In this document: piece by piece, positions 1 to 13,700 of the stretch
How positions within the stretch are numbered: position 1 is the stretch's first letter
Layout: each line of letters starts with the position of its first letter
DNA from: Megalopta genalis
Lineage: Eukaryota > Arthropoda > Insecta > Hymenoptera > Halictidae
Assembly: GCF_051020955.1 (NCBI RefSeq)
Contig: NC_135026.1
Coordinates: 6,858,501 to 6,922,500 of the forward strand
Reading direction: 5' to 3'
Length of the DNA: 64,000 nucleotides
Notes under the pieces: model-generated
What the model saw: only the letters and a program-made list of their open reading frames with translations
Databases searched by the model: none
Told to the model about the DNA's origin: nothing
Position numbers and translations under genes: made by a program

Positions 1-700
1 TATCAACCTTAAGCAGAAAAAGGCTTCAGAGATCAGTTATTTGAATATAAAGTCTTGAGACATCAGTCTTTTGGACATAAAGTATTTAAACGTCAGACTT
101 TTGGATGTTAGTATTTTGGATGGCAGTGTTTGGATTAAAGACTTTTGAGTGTCAGTCTCTTGGACCTCAGTTTTCTGAACTTCCATCTTTAGATATCAGC
201 CTTTTGCACAAAAAGTCTTTTGGACTTCGGTCTTGGATGTTAATATTTTGGATGTCGGTCTTTGAACTTCAGACTTTTGAGTGCCAGTCTTTTGGACTTC
301 AGTTTTCTGAACTTCAACCTTTAGACATCAGTTTTTTGGACCTCACAATCTCTGGTCTTCGATCTTTAAACATTAGCCTTTCGAATGTTAGAGTTTTGGA
401 TGTCAATCTTAGGACTCCAGACTTTTAAATGCCACTCTTTTGGACTTTAGTTTTCGGAACTTTAATCTTTAAATATCAGCCTTGTGTGCAAGACGTCGTT
501 AAATATCAGTCTTTTAAACTTCAGTCTTTTAGATGTTAATATTTTGGATGTCAGTCTTTGGATTCCAGAATTTTGGACTTCGATCTTTAGTATCAGCCTT
601 TTGTACTCAAAGTCTTCAGACATCAGTTTTTTGGATTTCATAGTCTTTGAACATCAGTCTTCAAACATCAGCCTTTTGAAAGTTAGTATTTTAGACGTTA
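1..700 (+). repeat. Degenerate 14-15-bp minisatellite (CTTCAGTCTTTTGGA family), array 1
   Basis: Variants such as CATCAGTCTTTTGGA and CTTCAATCTTTAGA follow one another without a break; the array starts before the window. Because 15 is a multiple of 3, the array leaves open frames with Phe-Ser-Leu-Leu-Asp or Leu-Gln-Ser-Phe-Gly repeats that are not genes. Confidence 0.85.
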
Positions 701-775
701 GTGTTTTATATACACAAAAGTGGATGATTCGGGAAGAGGAGATACGATTATTCGAGCCTTGGGGCTCGTTTTCAT
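698..775. mobile_element. MITE family D fragment
   Basis: Contains the inner arm (GGGAAGAGGAGATACGATTA, then TTCGAGCC) directly after the 14-15-bp minisatellite. The opposite arm is missing. Confidence 0.6.
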
Positions 776-778
776 AAT

Positions 779-1080
779 TCTTGACAGTCGGTAATTACAT
801 AATAGCTATATCTATACAATCTATATAATAACTATAATCTATAACTAAATAATAATATTTTTTAACTTTACTTAACTATAACTATACTACGTTAATAACT
901 ATAACTATATCTATGTAATAACTATAATAATAACTACATACATATAATACAGAATATAATATTTATTTAATTTTTATATATTTATATTTTTTATATTATT
1001 TCATATATTTTATACATTATTACGTTTATCTTATACATTTAATTCAATTTAATACCTTTAATTCGAAAATACATAGCGTA
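779..1080. other. AT-rich non-coding stretch
   Basis: TATAATAACTATAA-type low complexity, then TTTATATTT runs; no gene seen. Confidence 0.7.
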
Positions 1081-1089
1081 AATTCCGGT

Positions 1090-2045
1090 TCGGAATTATA
1101 AAATAGAAAATTAATTTGCTTCTAGAAACCAGGTGCGGATAAACTAGGTTCCATTGTATCATCCAGTGACGTACGACGAGAGCTACGTAAAATACAAAAT
1201 GAAAAGTCAAACGCCAGCATTATTATTCCCTTCTCTTTTGTCACAACAGTTTATCATTTGCAGCAACTTTTTACTTCGACGATCGCATGCCGGCCAGCTC
1301 TTTTTGTTTGACGGACCATCGCGTGCCACGATGTGGTCCCTTCACCCGAAAACTATATAGTCTTTCGGCCACGAGGAAAAAGAAGCCGCGCATCGTGTGG
1401 ACTGCGTCGAGCGTCGCGGTAAGTGGGTTTGTAAGCGAAATTAATGAGCGTCCGGCGCGGACGTCCGTCGAATATCAATCGGGCGCGCGGAGAACAAGGC
1501 TCGCCTAACTGTTTTATCATCGATTGCAAACCGATACGCGGCCGTTCTAATAAACGGCGAAACACTCGAGACGCACACCAGGAAATTCGAACAAGGCGAT
1601 CGTGTCCTAAATGCCGGCAGCGGGAGCATCACTCGATCTCCCGGCTAATTAAACGACTCGGGTCCGCTCCGCGAGCTCGATTCCCGATACCCGAGTAGCT
1701 AGCTAGCACTGTACCGAAATCGGAATCCGACTTGCTAACTATCGAGCCGTTTAGATGCTGCCGGTGATTTCTCACGTGAAATTATCGATCGTTTATTGAG
1801 CTGTCTATCGGATTTGCGATTGCGCGACGGGACCACGACGTTCAGCAGATGTCTGCCTCTTTTCTCGGTTATTCGATGGTCTTGCGACTTGCCTTATTTA
1901 TTTAGAGGATTCTGCGACGGAAACGTACCTTTTTGATCGGTAAATGAACTTAAATGCGTCAAAGACAAATTGTATAGGGGTTTTTATATGCGTAGGATGA
2001 AATTGTAAAGGAATTCGTAAAGTGTTTCTCGATAGACTGATCGAC
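1090..2045. other. No gene recognised
   Basis: Moderate GC, many CpGs at 1380-1700, short open frames on both strands without domain-like content. Confidence 0.5.
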
Positions 2046-2049
2046 ATAA

Positions 2050-3160
2050 AATAGTCTTTGGGGATTTAGGCTTTGGACTTCAGTTTTTTGGACATAGGTG
2101 TCTTTAGACATCTGGCTTTGGACTTCAATTTTTCTGGACTTCGGGCTTTTGGATGATAGTATTTTGGATGTCAGTGAATGGACTTCAGACTTTCGAGTGC
2201 CAGTCTTTTGGATTTCAATCTTTAAACATCAGTCTTTTGGACGTTAATATTTTGGATGTTAGCGTTCGGATTACAATCTTCTGACCTTCAATCTTTAGAT
2301 ATCAGCCTATTCGACAAAAAGTCTTTAAACATTAGTCTTTTCGACTTCAGTCTGCAGGACATTGATATTTTGGATAAGTAAGTCTTTGGACTTCTTGGAC
2401 TTATGAGTGCTAGTCTTTTGGATTTCAGACTTCCGGTCGTCAATCTTTATACACAAAAAGTCTTTAGACATCAGCTCTTCGGACACAAAGTCTTTAGATA
2501 TCAGTATTTTGGACATCACAATCTTCAGGCTTCAGTCATTTGGACAAAAAGTCTTTAAACATCAGTCTTTTGGACGTTGGAATTTTGGATATCAGTCTTT
2601 TTTTTGGACCTCACACTTTTGAGTGCCAGTCTTTTGGATTTCAATCTTTAAACATCAGCTTTTTAAACAAAAAGTCTTTAGACATCCGTTCTTTGCATAT
2701 AAAGACTTTAAACATTAGTCTTTTGGACTTCAGTCTTTTGGATATTAATATTTTGGATGTAAGTGTTTGGATTTCAGACTTTTGAGTGCCAGTCTTTTGG
2801 ACTTCAATCTTTAAACATCAGCACTTTGGACAAAAAGTCTTTAGATGTCAACCATTTGGACACAAAGTCTTTAGACATCAGTCTTTTGGAATTCAACCTT
2901 TAAACAGCAGTCTTTTGGACGTTAGTATTATGGATGTCAGTTTCTGGACTTCAGACTTTTTTGAGTGTCAGTCTTTTGGACTTCAATCTTTGAATATTAG
3001 TTTTTTAAAACAAAATGTCTTTAGATATCATCCCTTTAGACTTCAGTATTTCGGACGAAAAGTCTTTAGACATCAGCTCTATGGATATGACGTCTTTAAA
3101 CTTCAGTCTTTTGGACAAAGTTTTTCGGACACGATGTCTTTAGACATGAATTTTTTATAT
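2050..3160 (+). repeat. Degenerate 14-15-bp minisatellite, array 2
   Basis: Same family as 1-700, with recurring sub-blocks such as GACAAAAAGTCTTTAGACAT. Confidence 0.85.
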
Positions 3161-3576
3161 ATCATACGTAAAACAAAAATATCTCTTCAAATAAATATTT
3201 ATTCTAATTATTATTTATAAATATTTATTCTAAAGAGTCAAACATGGGAAACTGATCACCAACTCTACTTAAACTTAAAACACGCTTTATTCATATTTAC
3301 AAAGAATTGTCTAGTGTTTCGAAGACACAGTCCATCATCTGATATTGCAACTCTTTAAATCATATCAAACTGAGACGAAAATGTCTTTCGATATAATTGT
3401 TGTCGTTGAAATTTTAATATAATGAACAATACACAGACTGTCGGACCGAGTCTTCTCGAACACAAAAATTCGTGTTCTTTTTGGGTCGTGCACAGGTAAC
3501 GAGGAAAAGAGAAAACATTCATTAGGATGGAGTACCTGCCCAAAGTATTTCAATATAGTCTCTTGGCAAATTTATT

Positions 3577-3905
3577 AACAGAAGTGCAGTAATCTCACTC
3601 ACATTCTCCCTCAGCGTGGAAACAAAAATGGACAACTTGGGAAGAGGAAATACGATTGTTCGAGTCTCGAGGCTTGTCTTTACAGTTATCGACTTTATTA
3701 TTATATTATATGAAATTATTTAATTGATTATTATATTATTTGAAATTATATTGAATGGATTATTATATTATTATTATAGTTATTGACAATCGGCGCACTA
3801 TAAAAACGAGCCACGAGGCTCGAATAATCGTATCTCTTCTTCCCGAATTACCCATTTTCTGTTACAAACTGAGAAACAACGTGAGAAAAATTACTGCATC
3901 GTGTT
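3577..3905. mobile_element. MITE related to family D
   Basis: Inverted ends (GCAGTAATCTCACTCACATT on the left, a complementary end near 3890) and the shared inner motif of the family (GGGAAGAGGAAATACGATTG). The core is TTATTATA-rich. Confidence 0.65.
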
Positions 3906-3911
3906 TTTCTA

Positions 3912-4258
3912 CAGGATGGCTCATAATTATATTAACACTCAGGAATGATTCCTGAGGTGATTTAAAGAAACTTTTTCCTCAGCGGAAATGCGATCAGTCG
4001 CTTCGTTTACGAGTTATTAACGAAAAACGGTGACCAATCGGCGAGCGAGTGCGGTCGGCTCCCCGCCCCGCGGCCAATGCCGCGTCGCGCCGGCCGTCTG
4101 ACGCGGCGCCAGTCGAGCTCGCATCTCATTGGCCACTGTTTTTCGTTAATAACTGGTAAACGAAGCGGCGGATTGAATTTTCGCTAAGGAAAAAATTACT
4201 CCAAATGACCTCAGGAATCACCTCATTCCGATTGCTAACATAATTACGGAATACCTTG
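3912..4258. mobile_element. Palindromic MITE family C (CAGGGTGTCCC type)
   Basis: 347 bp with TA flanks. The arms pair around TTACGAGTTATTAACGAAAAAC, split here as TTACGAGTTATTAA and CGAAAAAC, and the core is very GC-rich. Related copies lie at 36467, 39052, 57529 and 62925. Confidence 0.75.
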
Positions 4259-4503
4259 TATAACAATTTCACTATCACCGCTTCGCCGATTTCAGAGAGG
4301 AAACCAGTCCCCAGCCCAACTCAGAGAGGAACAGGATCACCGATACGAAATTACGTCTGCCAACACTAAACAGCGAAGACCAACAGGAATTGCGAACTGG
4401 AAGACGTTCGTTAGAGGATCGACTCGAAGTTCTCCACGGATCTTTCGTGCACAGATGTCGGAGGTGGCGGGGAAACTTCCGAAAAGGATTCGAACAGAGG
4501 ATC

Positions 4504-4705
4504 CTAATCGAGCCTCTTCGCCATGACCTTCAGCTCCTTGGCCTTGATCCCCGGGAACAGCTTGTTCCCCTCTTCGTTGTGCATGTCGTCGTAATCCTTG
4601 CTGTAGACGTCTTCGAAGCCACATCGCGCCGCCAGCTTCTGGGAGATCGGCGAGGTGAACGCTGTCGCTGACACCGTCATGTTGTACTCGCGGCCGATGT
4701 CGTTC
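4504..4705 (-). CDS. Acetyltransferase exon 4 (C-terminus)
   Basis: The acceptor is CTGCCGTAG before 4705; upstream of that point the frame meets a stop codon, which supports this acceptor. It encodes Asn188 to Asp253 and the TAG at 4506-4504. The tail Lys-Val-Met-Ala-Lys-Arg-Leu-Asp resembles the basic end of related enzymes. No AATAAA signal is obvious just downstream. Confidence 0.85.
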
Positions 4706-7700
4706 CTACGGCAGAAGTTCGTGACGTTTCATGCTCTGGCGTGGCAACGCTCCGCTCTCACGGCTGTCTGAATAATTTGGAAGCAGCACGCGACTTGTGC
4801 ACATTGTGCAGTTATATACGGCTATTTTTCTATTCGGAACGGCCGGACTGCGAATTTCAGGCTCTCTAACTCAGCTGAAATTTCAGTAGTGATTCATTGC
4901 GTGAAAAACGTAATTTGCGAATTTGTAAATACATTAATTTCTCATGAAAATGCCAAATTTCGGGTTGCTGTGAATTTCCATGTGCTAGAGCCCCCCCCCC
5001 CCGCCTATGTAATTTATTGCTACGTCGATGCTAAGGGTCGACGGAGTCCACGGAAGACAACACAAAATGGTCTGTTTGGATGCGAGTCAGATAAGAAAAA
5101 CCGCTGAGGTACAAGGTATGTGGTAAGTATAGTAAATTCTCCCTAATTGATGCTCAGACTGTACACAAAAATGGACAATTTAGGAACAGGAGATACGATT
5201 ATTTACAGTTACCGATATTTATTATTATTATATTATTATACATTATTATTATTTATTATTATATTATTAATATATATTTTTATTATTATTATATTAGTAT
5301 ATATTATTGTTATTATTATTGTTATTTATTATTACATTTATACCGATATTATTATATATTTTATAGTGACCGATCACCATCAACTATAAAAACGAGCCGC
5401 AAGGCTCGAATAATCGTATCTCCTCTCTCCAAATTGTCCATTTTTGTGAACAATCTGAGCGTCAATTAGAGAGAGTTTACTATACTAGGTATATAATCGT
5501 CGAATTACCTTCGAATCGTATCACGTGACCACCGAGTTACCTCCGAATCGGGTCATGAGGCTTCCGAATTGCCTCCGAATCGTGGCAAAAAATTAGAAAT
5601 AAAAAAGTTAAATCATCGCTTTTATTCCGGCATCACTATGTATTCATATTAACGCTAGATTTACGGAACCCGTCAAAATGACGGGTCACTAATTTTTTAA
5701 TTTACGATTATTCATACCGTAAAGATACATTTAAGAGTTATTTATGCAATTTATATAATGCTTACGACAAATGTTACAATAACACTTGTTAAAAATCAGA
5801 ATTAATGTCTTATTGTTACTTTTATAAATTAATATGAAACAACTGTCTTTTATGCTCCGTAAATCTAGTGTTAATGTACACCGGCATACTATGAAAATGA
5901 GTCGTGAGGCCCAAAGAATCGTGACTTAGTATTCTCGGATTTGCTGGTTTCAATTCCGGGCTCCGAGCATTTCTGGGAAAAATTACTGTAATTCGTCGAA
6001 AATCCTGTTTCGCATATGCGATATTCTGCAACCTTTTTGTGATTTTCTAACGTGCGACGTACCGAAATTTCAATTTTGCAAACAAGGAAGACAATAGATT
6101 CTCAAGTATTAGACAATTAATTTAATCATTGGAGCACTGTTCATGTTGACGCTCTGAATTACCGACGCCTCAGATTTAGATGAACGTTTGTTCGTTATCT
6201 CTGACCTCGCGAGGCAGATTTGACGTTGGCTTATCAGTTAATCTACTTTTACCAAACACGACAGTACTGAGCGTTAAATAATATTTTTACACAAAATTAG
6301 TAGGTCCCAAACAAGTCGATAATGAAGAAAGTAAACATCCATGAAAGCTAACACCGTAGCAATTACAATCATTATGTAAAAGATTGTTGCATAACAATCA
6401 TTATATTTTCATTCGACTGTAATATCGACTGGAAATATCTCTTGCTAAATCTCAGCTATTAGTCGACGCAATGATTATAAAAGTGGAACATAAATCGTCG
6501 GATTTAGCGGCATGTAAATTTAACCGTACACTATCAAAATCAACGTTCACCTAAGTATCCGCACTCCGTCGAGCACGAAGAACGGGGGCGGGGGGGGGGG
6601 GCATTCAGTATGGTTCTTCTCCTTTGTCAGCGAGATACTAATTCGAACGTCAACCAAGTCTACTAGAATTTCGTCGGAGCGAGGACGACGCGGTCGACAG
6701 TGACAGCTCGCCGACGCCGCGACTATTTAAGCCAACGCGCTCCTAATACAAGCTCCATCTTTTTAATTGGTCCGTCGAGAAGTCGGTTTCCACGAGTGAC
6801 ACAAGGCTTGCACCCGGAAGCCGAACGCGGCACGCGGACGCCTCGGTTGCTTCATTCGATAACGGAGATGTCCCCCGACGTTTCTTTTCTTATCCTGCCG
6901 CGCGCGAGGAGGCTGCCTCTGGTCCCTAACTTGGCGGGCTTTCAGCCCGCCCGGACAATGGAGGCCACCGCGACGGTCCGGGACTTATCTTTATTCCATG
7001 AATTCCAATTGAAGCTGAAGCAATTATGCCTTTTACTGGAGGCGTCTGAAGTACACAGTGTGAGAATTAATTCTTAAGACCGGACCAATGAAACATGATA
7101 AAAGACAAAATATAACAGAATTTCGGAATGCGTGGTTCAACTGATTTTGTGGTACAATAATTTCTCCCTAAATGTCGCCGAGCTGGAATTGTAACCAAAT
7201 ATAAGTATAAGAGTATATAATATATAATATAATAATAATATATAATAAGTATAAGTATAAGAATATATAATATATAATATAATAATAATAATATATAATA
7301 AGTATAAGAATACTGAATCGCGATTCTTCGAGCCTTGTAGGTCAGCTTAATAGCTGCCGAGATCTCGAGAAAGAGAGAGAGAGAGAGAGAGAGATAGAGA
7401 GAGAGAGGACGAAATTCGGGTCCATCGAGACTACCTGAAAAGGCAGCGGCCAGCATGCCGGTGTCCATTACTATGAATACATAGTAATGCTAGAATAAAA
7501 ACGACGACTTTAACTTCTTCATTTCGAATCTTTTATACGTGAAATGTTTTTTAATATATTAGTCAGATTTTTCCAATTAAAATAATACTAAACACGACAT
7601 GCTTCAGATCAAATTTATTCATTATACGTAGCAAGTAATTTATTTATGAGAAAAGCAATAGAAAAACCTATTCTTAACATATAAAATATTAAGGACAATG

Positions 7701-10700
7701 TCAAAGAAGCTATGTATGTCGTTGGAAAGAAAATATCGGCGAAGTTATGTTGAGTTATATCGAGCCTACGTTCGATTGCCATTTGGAGAAGACATGGCTC
7801 GATTCGACGACATTCGGAGAAGACGCGCCTCGATTCGACGACATTAGGAGAAAACACGTCTCTATGCAACGACATTAGGAGAAGACACGCCTCTATTCGA
7901 CGGAGATTCGGTGGAACAAACCTACGCATTTGGCGAAGAGTGTAAAGGAACAGTTTACTGTACTTTTTCCATCAACCCTGGAATTTCAAATCAAATGATT
8001 TTTCATGGGATTGTGAACAATGAATTATATAAAGCCTTTGAGACAATGGCATCACACGGTGCAAGAGCACCACCTTTCACACAATGCATGGTGCAGGAAT
8101 TAAAATTATTTTCCGTGAGCAAGGAAAATTAAATAAGTACGTAGTCCTACAATGATAAAAATTTGCAGCCAATTTGAATATGAATTATTCATAAAGTGAA
8201 TTCTGTTTTTACAGTATTTGTTATTAAGAAACAGAGGAAAGCCATTACCGAAGGCCACGATATTATACGATTCCAAGGATGACATGTCACGAAACAATTC
8301 AGCTTTGAATATCATTTTTCACCTATCTTATTAGCATATGCATAATTGTGTACAATATCAATGCTGCTTTTTAAAGGACACATAATCGTTACGACACTTT
8401 ACATAATACAATAGATTACTTTAATATATTAGAAATACACTATGCAATTATCATTCATGTGTCCAGTAAATTCTTCCTAATTGACTTTGGGACTTGCAAT
8501 TATTCAAGCCTTGCAGCGAGTTTTTAATAATAATATAATAAATAACAATAATACAAATATGTAATAATAAATAAATAATAATAATAAAAATGAAAATATA
8601 TAATAATACAATAACAATAAATATAATAATATCGGTAACTCTGAATAATCGTTTCTCCTTCTCCCAAATTGTCCATTTTTGTGCACAATCTGAGCGTCAA
8701 TTATGAAGATTTATCGCGTCAAGTTAGCAGCCTTCAGGAATTTTCGCAGCTAAACACAACTTTAGCAATTTGAATGACATTTCTCTTAAGGACTCCAGGC
8801 TCAATTTCGAAGTTTGTCTAGCAACGCATGATTGCGGGGGCTTTTGTGGCCTCACCTGACGTCGAGAATATGCTTGCCCAGAGCAGCGCCCCTATACGAC
8901 GGATGCACCGACAGGCCGATGGCACCCATGTATCTATCCACGCCGTACTTCTCATAAATATTCGCTTTCTTCATCAGGTCCATGAGCACGACCATCAGCT
9001 GCCCAGCTTTTTTCGACTGCAAAGCATTCGGACAAGCGTTAAACATTCGTTTGGAAATCCCGTCGACGACCGCGACGTTAATAACCTTGACATAACCTTG
9101 ACAATGTGAGGCGATTCGATTATTATTGTCCGATTTTTTAACTTAAAAGTCAAACGACCTTCGAGATTATCGGACGCCGCTCGTTCTTTATTTTAAAAAA
9201 AATTATCAACAAAACCATTCCGCGAACGAATAAATTATTTTTAAACATTCTTATTTTTACCAAGCAACTCGGTAAATGTTTAAAAATGTAAACGTTAAAC
9301 GAACCGTTTTCGATGGTCGCGAGAGTCGAATGCGGGGTCACTTAGACCCGTAATAAAGTTTGCTTTGGAAACCGGTGTCTCGTCGCTCGCGGGTCAAAAT
9401 GACCCAGCATTCGACGAAGAATGACATTTATACTAAACAACTAGCGTAAGTTAAAGCCTTTCGTAATTATTTTAGCCTAATGTTTGTGCACAAGTTTGGC
9501 ATAAACCACAACCGAGTTCGTAATGTTCGTCTTAGGTCAAGGTTATTTCTAGGTTATGTTCGGCGAACAAAGAAGCTTCGCGTTTTAATAGCAAAATTAA
9601 CTCGTCAAAATTAATCAGAATGCGGCATCTGCAATCCTAACCTCGCCAGCAATTGTCATGTCGACGTCCTCGTCCTTGCAGCTCAGCATGAGCACGTTCA
9701 TGCCAGCGAGTATCGGCTTGCCGCCATTTGGATCGTCGACGAAGGCCGCCACCGTCAACCCTTCCTTCAGCGTTTCCGTCCAAAGATTCCTGAAGAACTG
9801 CACGTACACCGGGTCCTCGATCCCATCTAAAAGGCGTTTTTAATTAACACTGTGGAGTGATCCTGACGCGGGGTCCTGATGTGAGGTCATGATGGACCCG
9901 TCCAAGAACAAGAGGGCGAATGGAAATTGGGGTAGCTGGAGGGTTCCACGGCGAATCAATTAGGGAGATTTTACTGTATTTGTTATCAAAGTCTTATTGT
10001 CACGTTTGCAAATGTTAAATATGTTTATAATTGGGAGAAATTAAATTTTTCAAATAGATATTAACACCTATTCGGCGCGCATAGTGCGTTAGCAGAAGCT
10101 GCTGGCTTTATCGCGTAATGTTTTCGATGAGAGCGCTGTTACACGCGTATTTTGAAACTTCCTGCTTCCCCGGCGATAACCTTGCGGCTAATCACAAGTT
10201 GAGATTGGAACACGGGATTTACTGTAGTCGTCGAAACTATGACTACCATGTAATCAGTGGGTTTCGTTCATTCGTGACAAAACTGAGTAGATTCAATTCG
10301 AAACGATACAATTCATTTGAGCAATTCCACGGAAAATGTAAAAATATGGAAATATGAAAATGCGAGAATATAATAATGTGTAAAAATATAATAATGTGAA
10401 AATGTAGAAATATAAAAATGCGAAAATATAAACGTGTAAAGGTATAATAGTGTGAAAATGTAGAAATATAAAAGTGCGGAAATATAAACATATAAAAGTA
10501 TAAAAATGTAAAAAGGTGAAAATGTAAAAATATAAAAACGTAAAAATTTGAAAATGTAAAAATATAAAAATATAAAAACGTAAAAATTTGAAGATGTAAA
10601 AATATAAAAATATAAAAACGTAAAAATTTGAAGATGTAAAAATACAAAAATATAAAAACGTAAAAATTTGAAAATGTAAAAATATAAAAATATAAAAACG

Positions 10701-13700
10701 TAAAAATTTGAAGATGTAAAAATACAAAAATATAAAAACGTAAAAATTTGAAAATGTAAAAATATAAAAATATAAAAACGTAAAAATTTGAAGATGTAAA
10801 AATATAAAAATATAAAAACGTAAAAATTTGAAGATGTAAAAATATAAAAATATAAAAACGTAAAAATTTGAAGATGTAAAAATACAAAAATATAAAAACG
10901 TAAAAATTTGAAAATGTAAAAATATAAAAATATAAAAACGTAAAAATATAGAAATGCAAAAATGTAAAAATATAAAAATGTAAAAATATAGAAATGCAAA
11001 AATGTAAAAATATAAAAATGTGAAAATATAAACATATAAAAGTATAAAAATATAAAAATATAAATGTAAAAATATAAAAATTTGAAAATGTAAAAATATA
11101 AAAATATAAATGTAAAAATCTGAAAATATAGAAATATAAAAATATAAAAATACACAAATATGAAGCTGTGAAAATGTAAAGATATAAATACGTAAAAATG
11201 AGAAAATGTAACATTCTAGCAGAAATGTTGTAGTGATTGCTAAACGAAGTTGTTACGTGAACACGATAGGGGGGCTCAAAGTGGCGTGCACAGAGATCCA
11301 TACTTTGTGCTATTTCTGGTGAATTGAGTCGCCCGAAGAACGTACAATTACGGCATAAACACAGCCGCGCCGCGGTCCCATTTGTCATCGCGTCATCTTA
11401 CAAATTATAGCGTCACAGAGGGGGCAGGATACGTAAACGCGATCTTATTTTCGCAACGCGACAATTTTCGTTCGCGCGTGTCATCGGATCCGTCGTAATG
11501 CTTGTCACCGGGGATGCAAATTTTTCGGAAAATTACGCATAATTGTGGATGATTCAGTGGCGATAATGTCAAAGGTCGCTGTGAAGCCGCGCCAGCTTAA
11601 TTGTTTACATCTGTGGAAGCGACAGAGCGCGGAAACAGGAGCAGAAAAGTGAGTGACCCCGGTGTCGGCGGACGGAGAGTCGCTCATCAACGAGCACTTG
11701 TTCTAAAAAGACGACGCTGAATATTAATAAAAGCACCTGACACGACCTACTACGACATGATCGCGGCGCAACGATATAAACGAACGAAACGTCACCGTCA
11801 ACCATTTAAATTGATAGCTCGGCCATTAAGCTATGCAACACCCTCGAGATGTCCAGCGAAGAATACGGACGCGTTGCTCCGACTTTCATCTCGTTGGTCA
11901 AATTAATCAAACTTTAAAATTATTAGAATTATTAAAATTATTCGGTGGTAAACGTGGCGATGGTTTTCCCCTGTGTAACTGTGTTTATCAAACAACATTC
12001 GATTTCTTATCGGATCATTCATCATCTAATCGTCAAATGATCCCTTTATCTCTCGAGAAAAGAATCGATGACTCTACCTAAAAGATACTCACGGATTCGA
12101 ATTGTAAACCAAAATTAAAAACAGTATTAAATGTTCGATGCTAGAAAAATACAAACTTGACTAACAATGGAAAGAAATTAATGTATCGCTCGGACTACAA
12201 GTCTTCTTGCCTGGGATTGTGCATTCTTTTCACTCGTGTATAGTGAGCCAAAATAAGCAAACAATATTAAAACCTCAGAAATGCAAAGAACGTTGAAACG
12301 TGACCGACGGTGTATCACTTATGACTAGACCTAAAAGAGTCTCAGTTTCCATCGTACATTCTTCCAGGTCGTGTATAATGTTCATCGAAATGAGCGAACA
12401 ACGTCAAAAATTCGCCAACAGTGCCCGAAATCTCCCAAATTGACGCTCAGTTTGTGCACAAAAATGGACAATTTGGGAAGAGGAGATACGATTATAGTTA
12501 TTACATAGATATAGTTATAGTTATTACATAGATATAGTTGTAGATATTATATAGATATAGTTATAGTTATTATATAGATATAGTTATAGTTATTATAGAT
12601 TATAATTATAATAGATTATGGTTATAGTTATTATAGATTATAGTAATAGTGATTATAGATTATATTTATAGTAATAATAGATTAAAGTTGTAGTTGTTAT
12701 AGATTATAGTTGGAATTACTATAGATTATGGTTATATAATAAACTATAGTTATAGTTATTATAGATTATAGTTGTAGTTATTATAGTTTTTATAGATTAT
12801 AATTATTATAGATTATAGTTATAGTTATTATAGATTATAGTTACAGTTACTACAGATTATAGTAATAGTTACTATAGATTATAGTAATAGCTATTATAAA
12901 TTATAGTTATAGTTATTATATAGATTATATAGATATAGTTATTACAGTTACCGATTATCAATAACTATAGAAACAAATCACAGGGCTCGAATAATTGTGT
13001 CTCCTCTTCCCAAATCGTCCAGTTTTGTGTACAATCTGAGCGTCAATTAGGGAGACCGTACAAACACTGTATATGTTACTTTCGGTAATTTAAAGGGTAT
13101 TCTGCCTGCTGTCGAGCATATTCTCACTTACTAGAACCACGTATTTTCACACATAGGTACATAATTAAATTGTAAAAAGAACGATTAACAAAACGTGTCG
13201 TAAAAGAATAATTTTTCAGAACAATAAACAAAATACACTCAACGGTAAAATTAAAGCAACGCTAATTTTCGGCCGAAAAATTGTCAATCTTCGAACAGCC
13301 GTAGCTCCGTTACAAGCTGTCATAAAATAATGAATCTTCTTTTAAATAAAAGTTTGAAATCTCTACTTTGCGGCACCGTGTTCCAATTTTTAATATCACG
13401 CATCCCCGTGATCGCAGTATCTTAAATCTCGGGGCATGTTCACGTCATCGAAAATCGCCACGATTTTTCTGGCGAAGTTGTCGAGCGCAGTGAACCGTTA
13501 ATAATAGTATCAAAAATTATGAAAATCGTTCTATGCCGGAAAGTTTTGGTAAGAAAGAATGGTTATGCAGCGAGAACTCCTGAAAGCGCTGCTAACAGGG
13601 CGCAGTATAGTAAATGCTCTCAAATTGTCCCCAAGCTTGTGAACGAGAATGGACAATTTGGGAAGAGGAGATGCGATTATAGTTATTATTATAGTTATTA

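Noticed and set aside
10243..11388. A 381-codon minus-strand open frame rich in Phe, Tyr and Ile
   Set aside because: It is the translation of a 10/40-bp AT-rich minisatellite; other frames are open too and no fold or signal is plausible.
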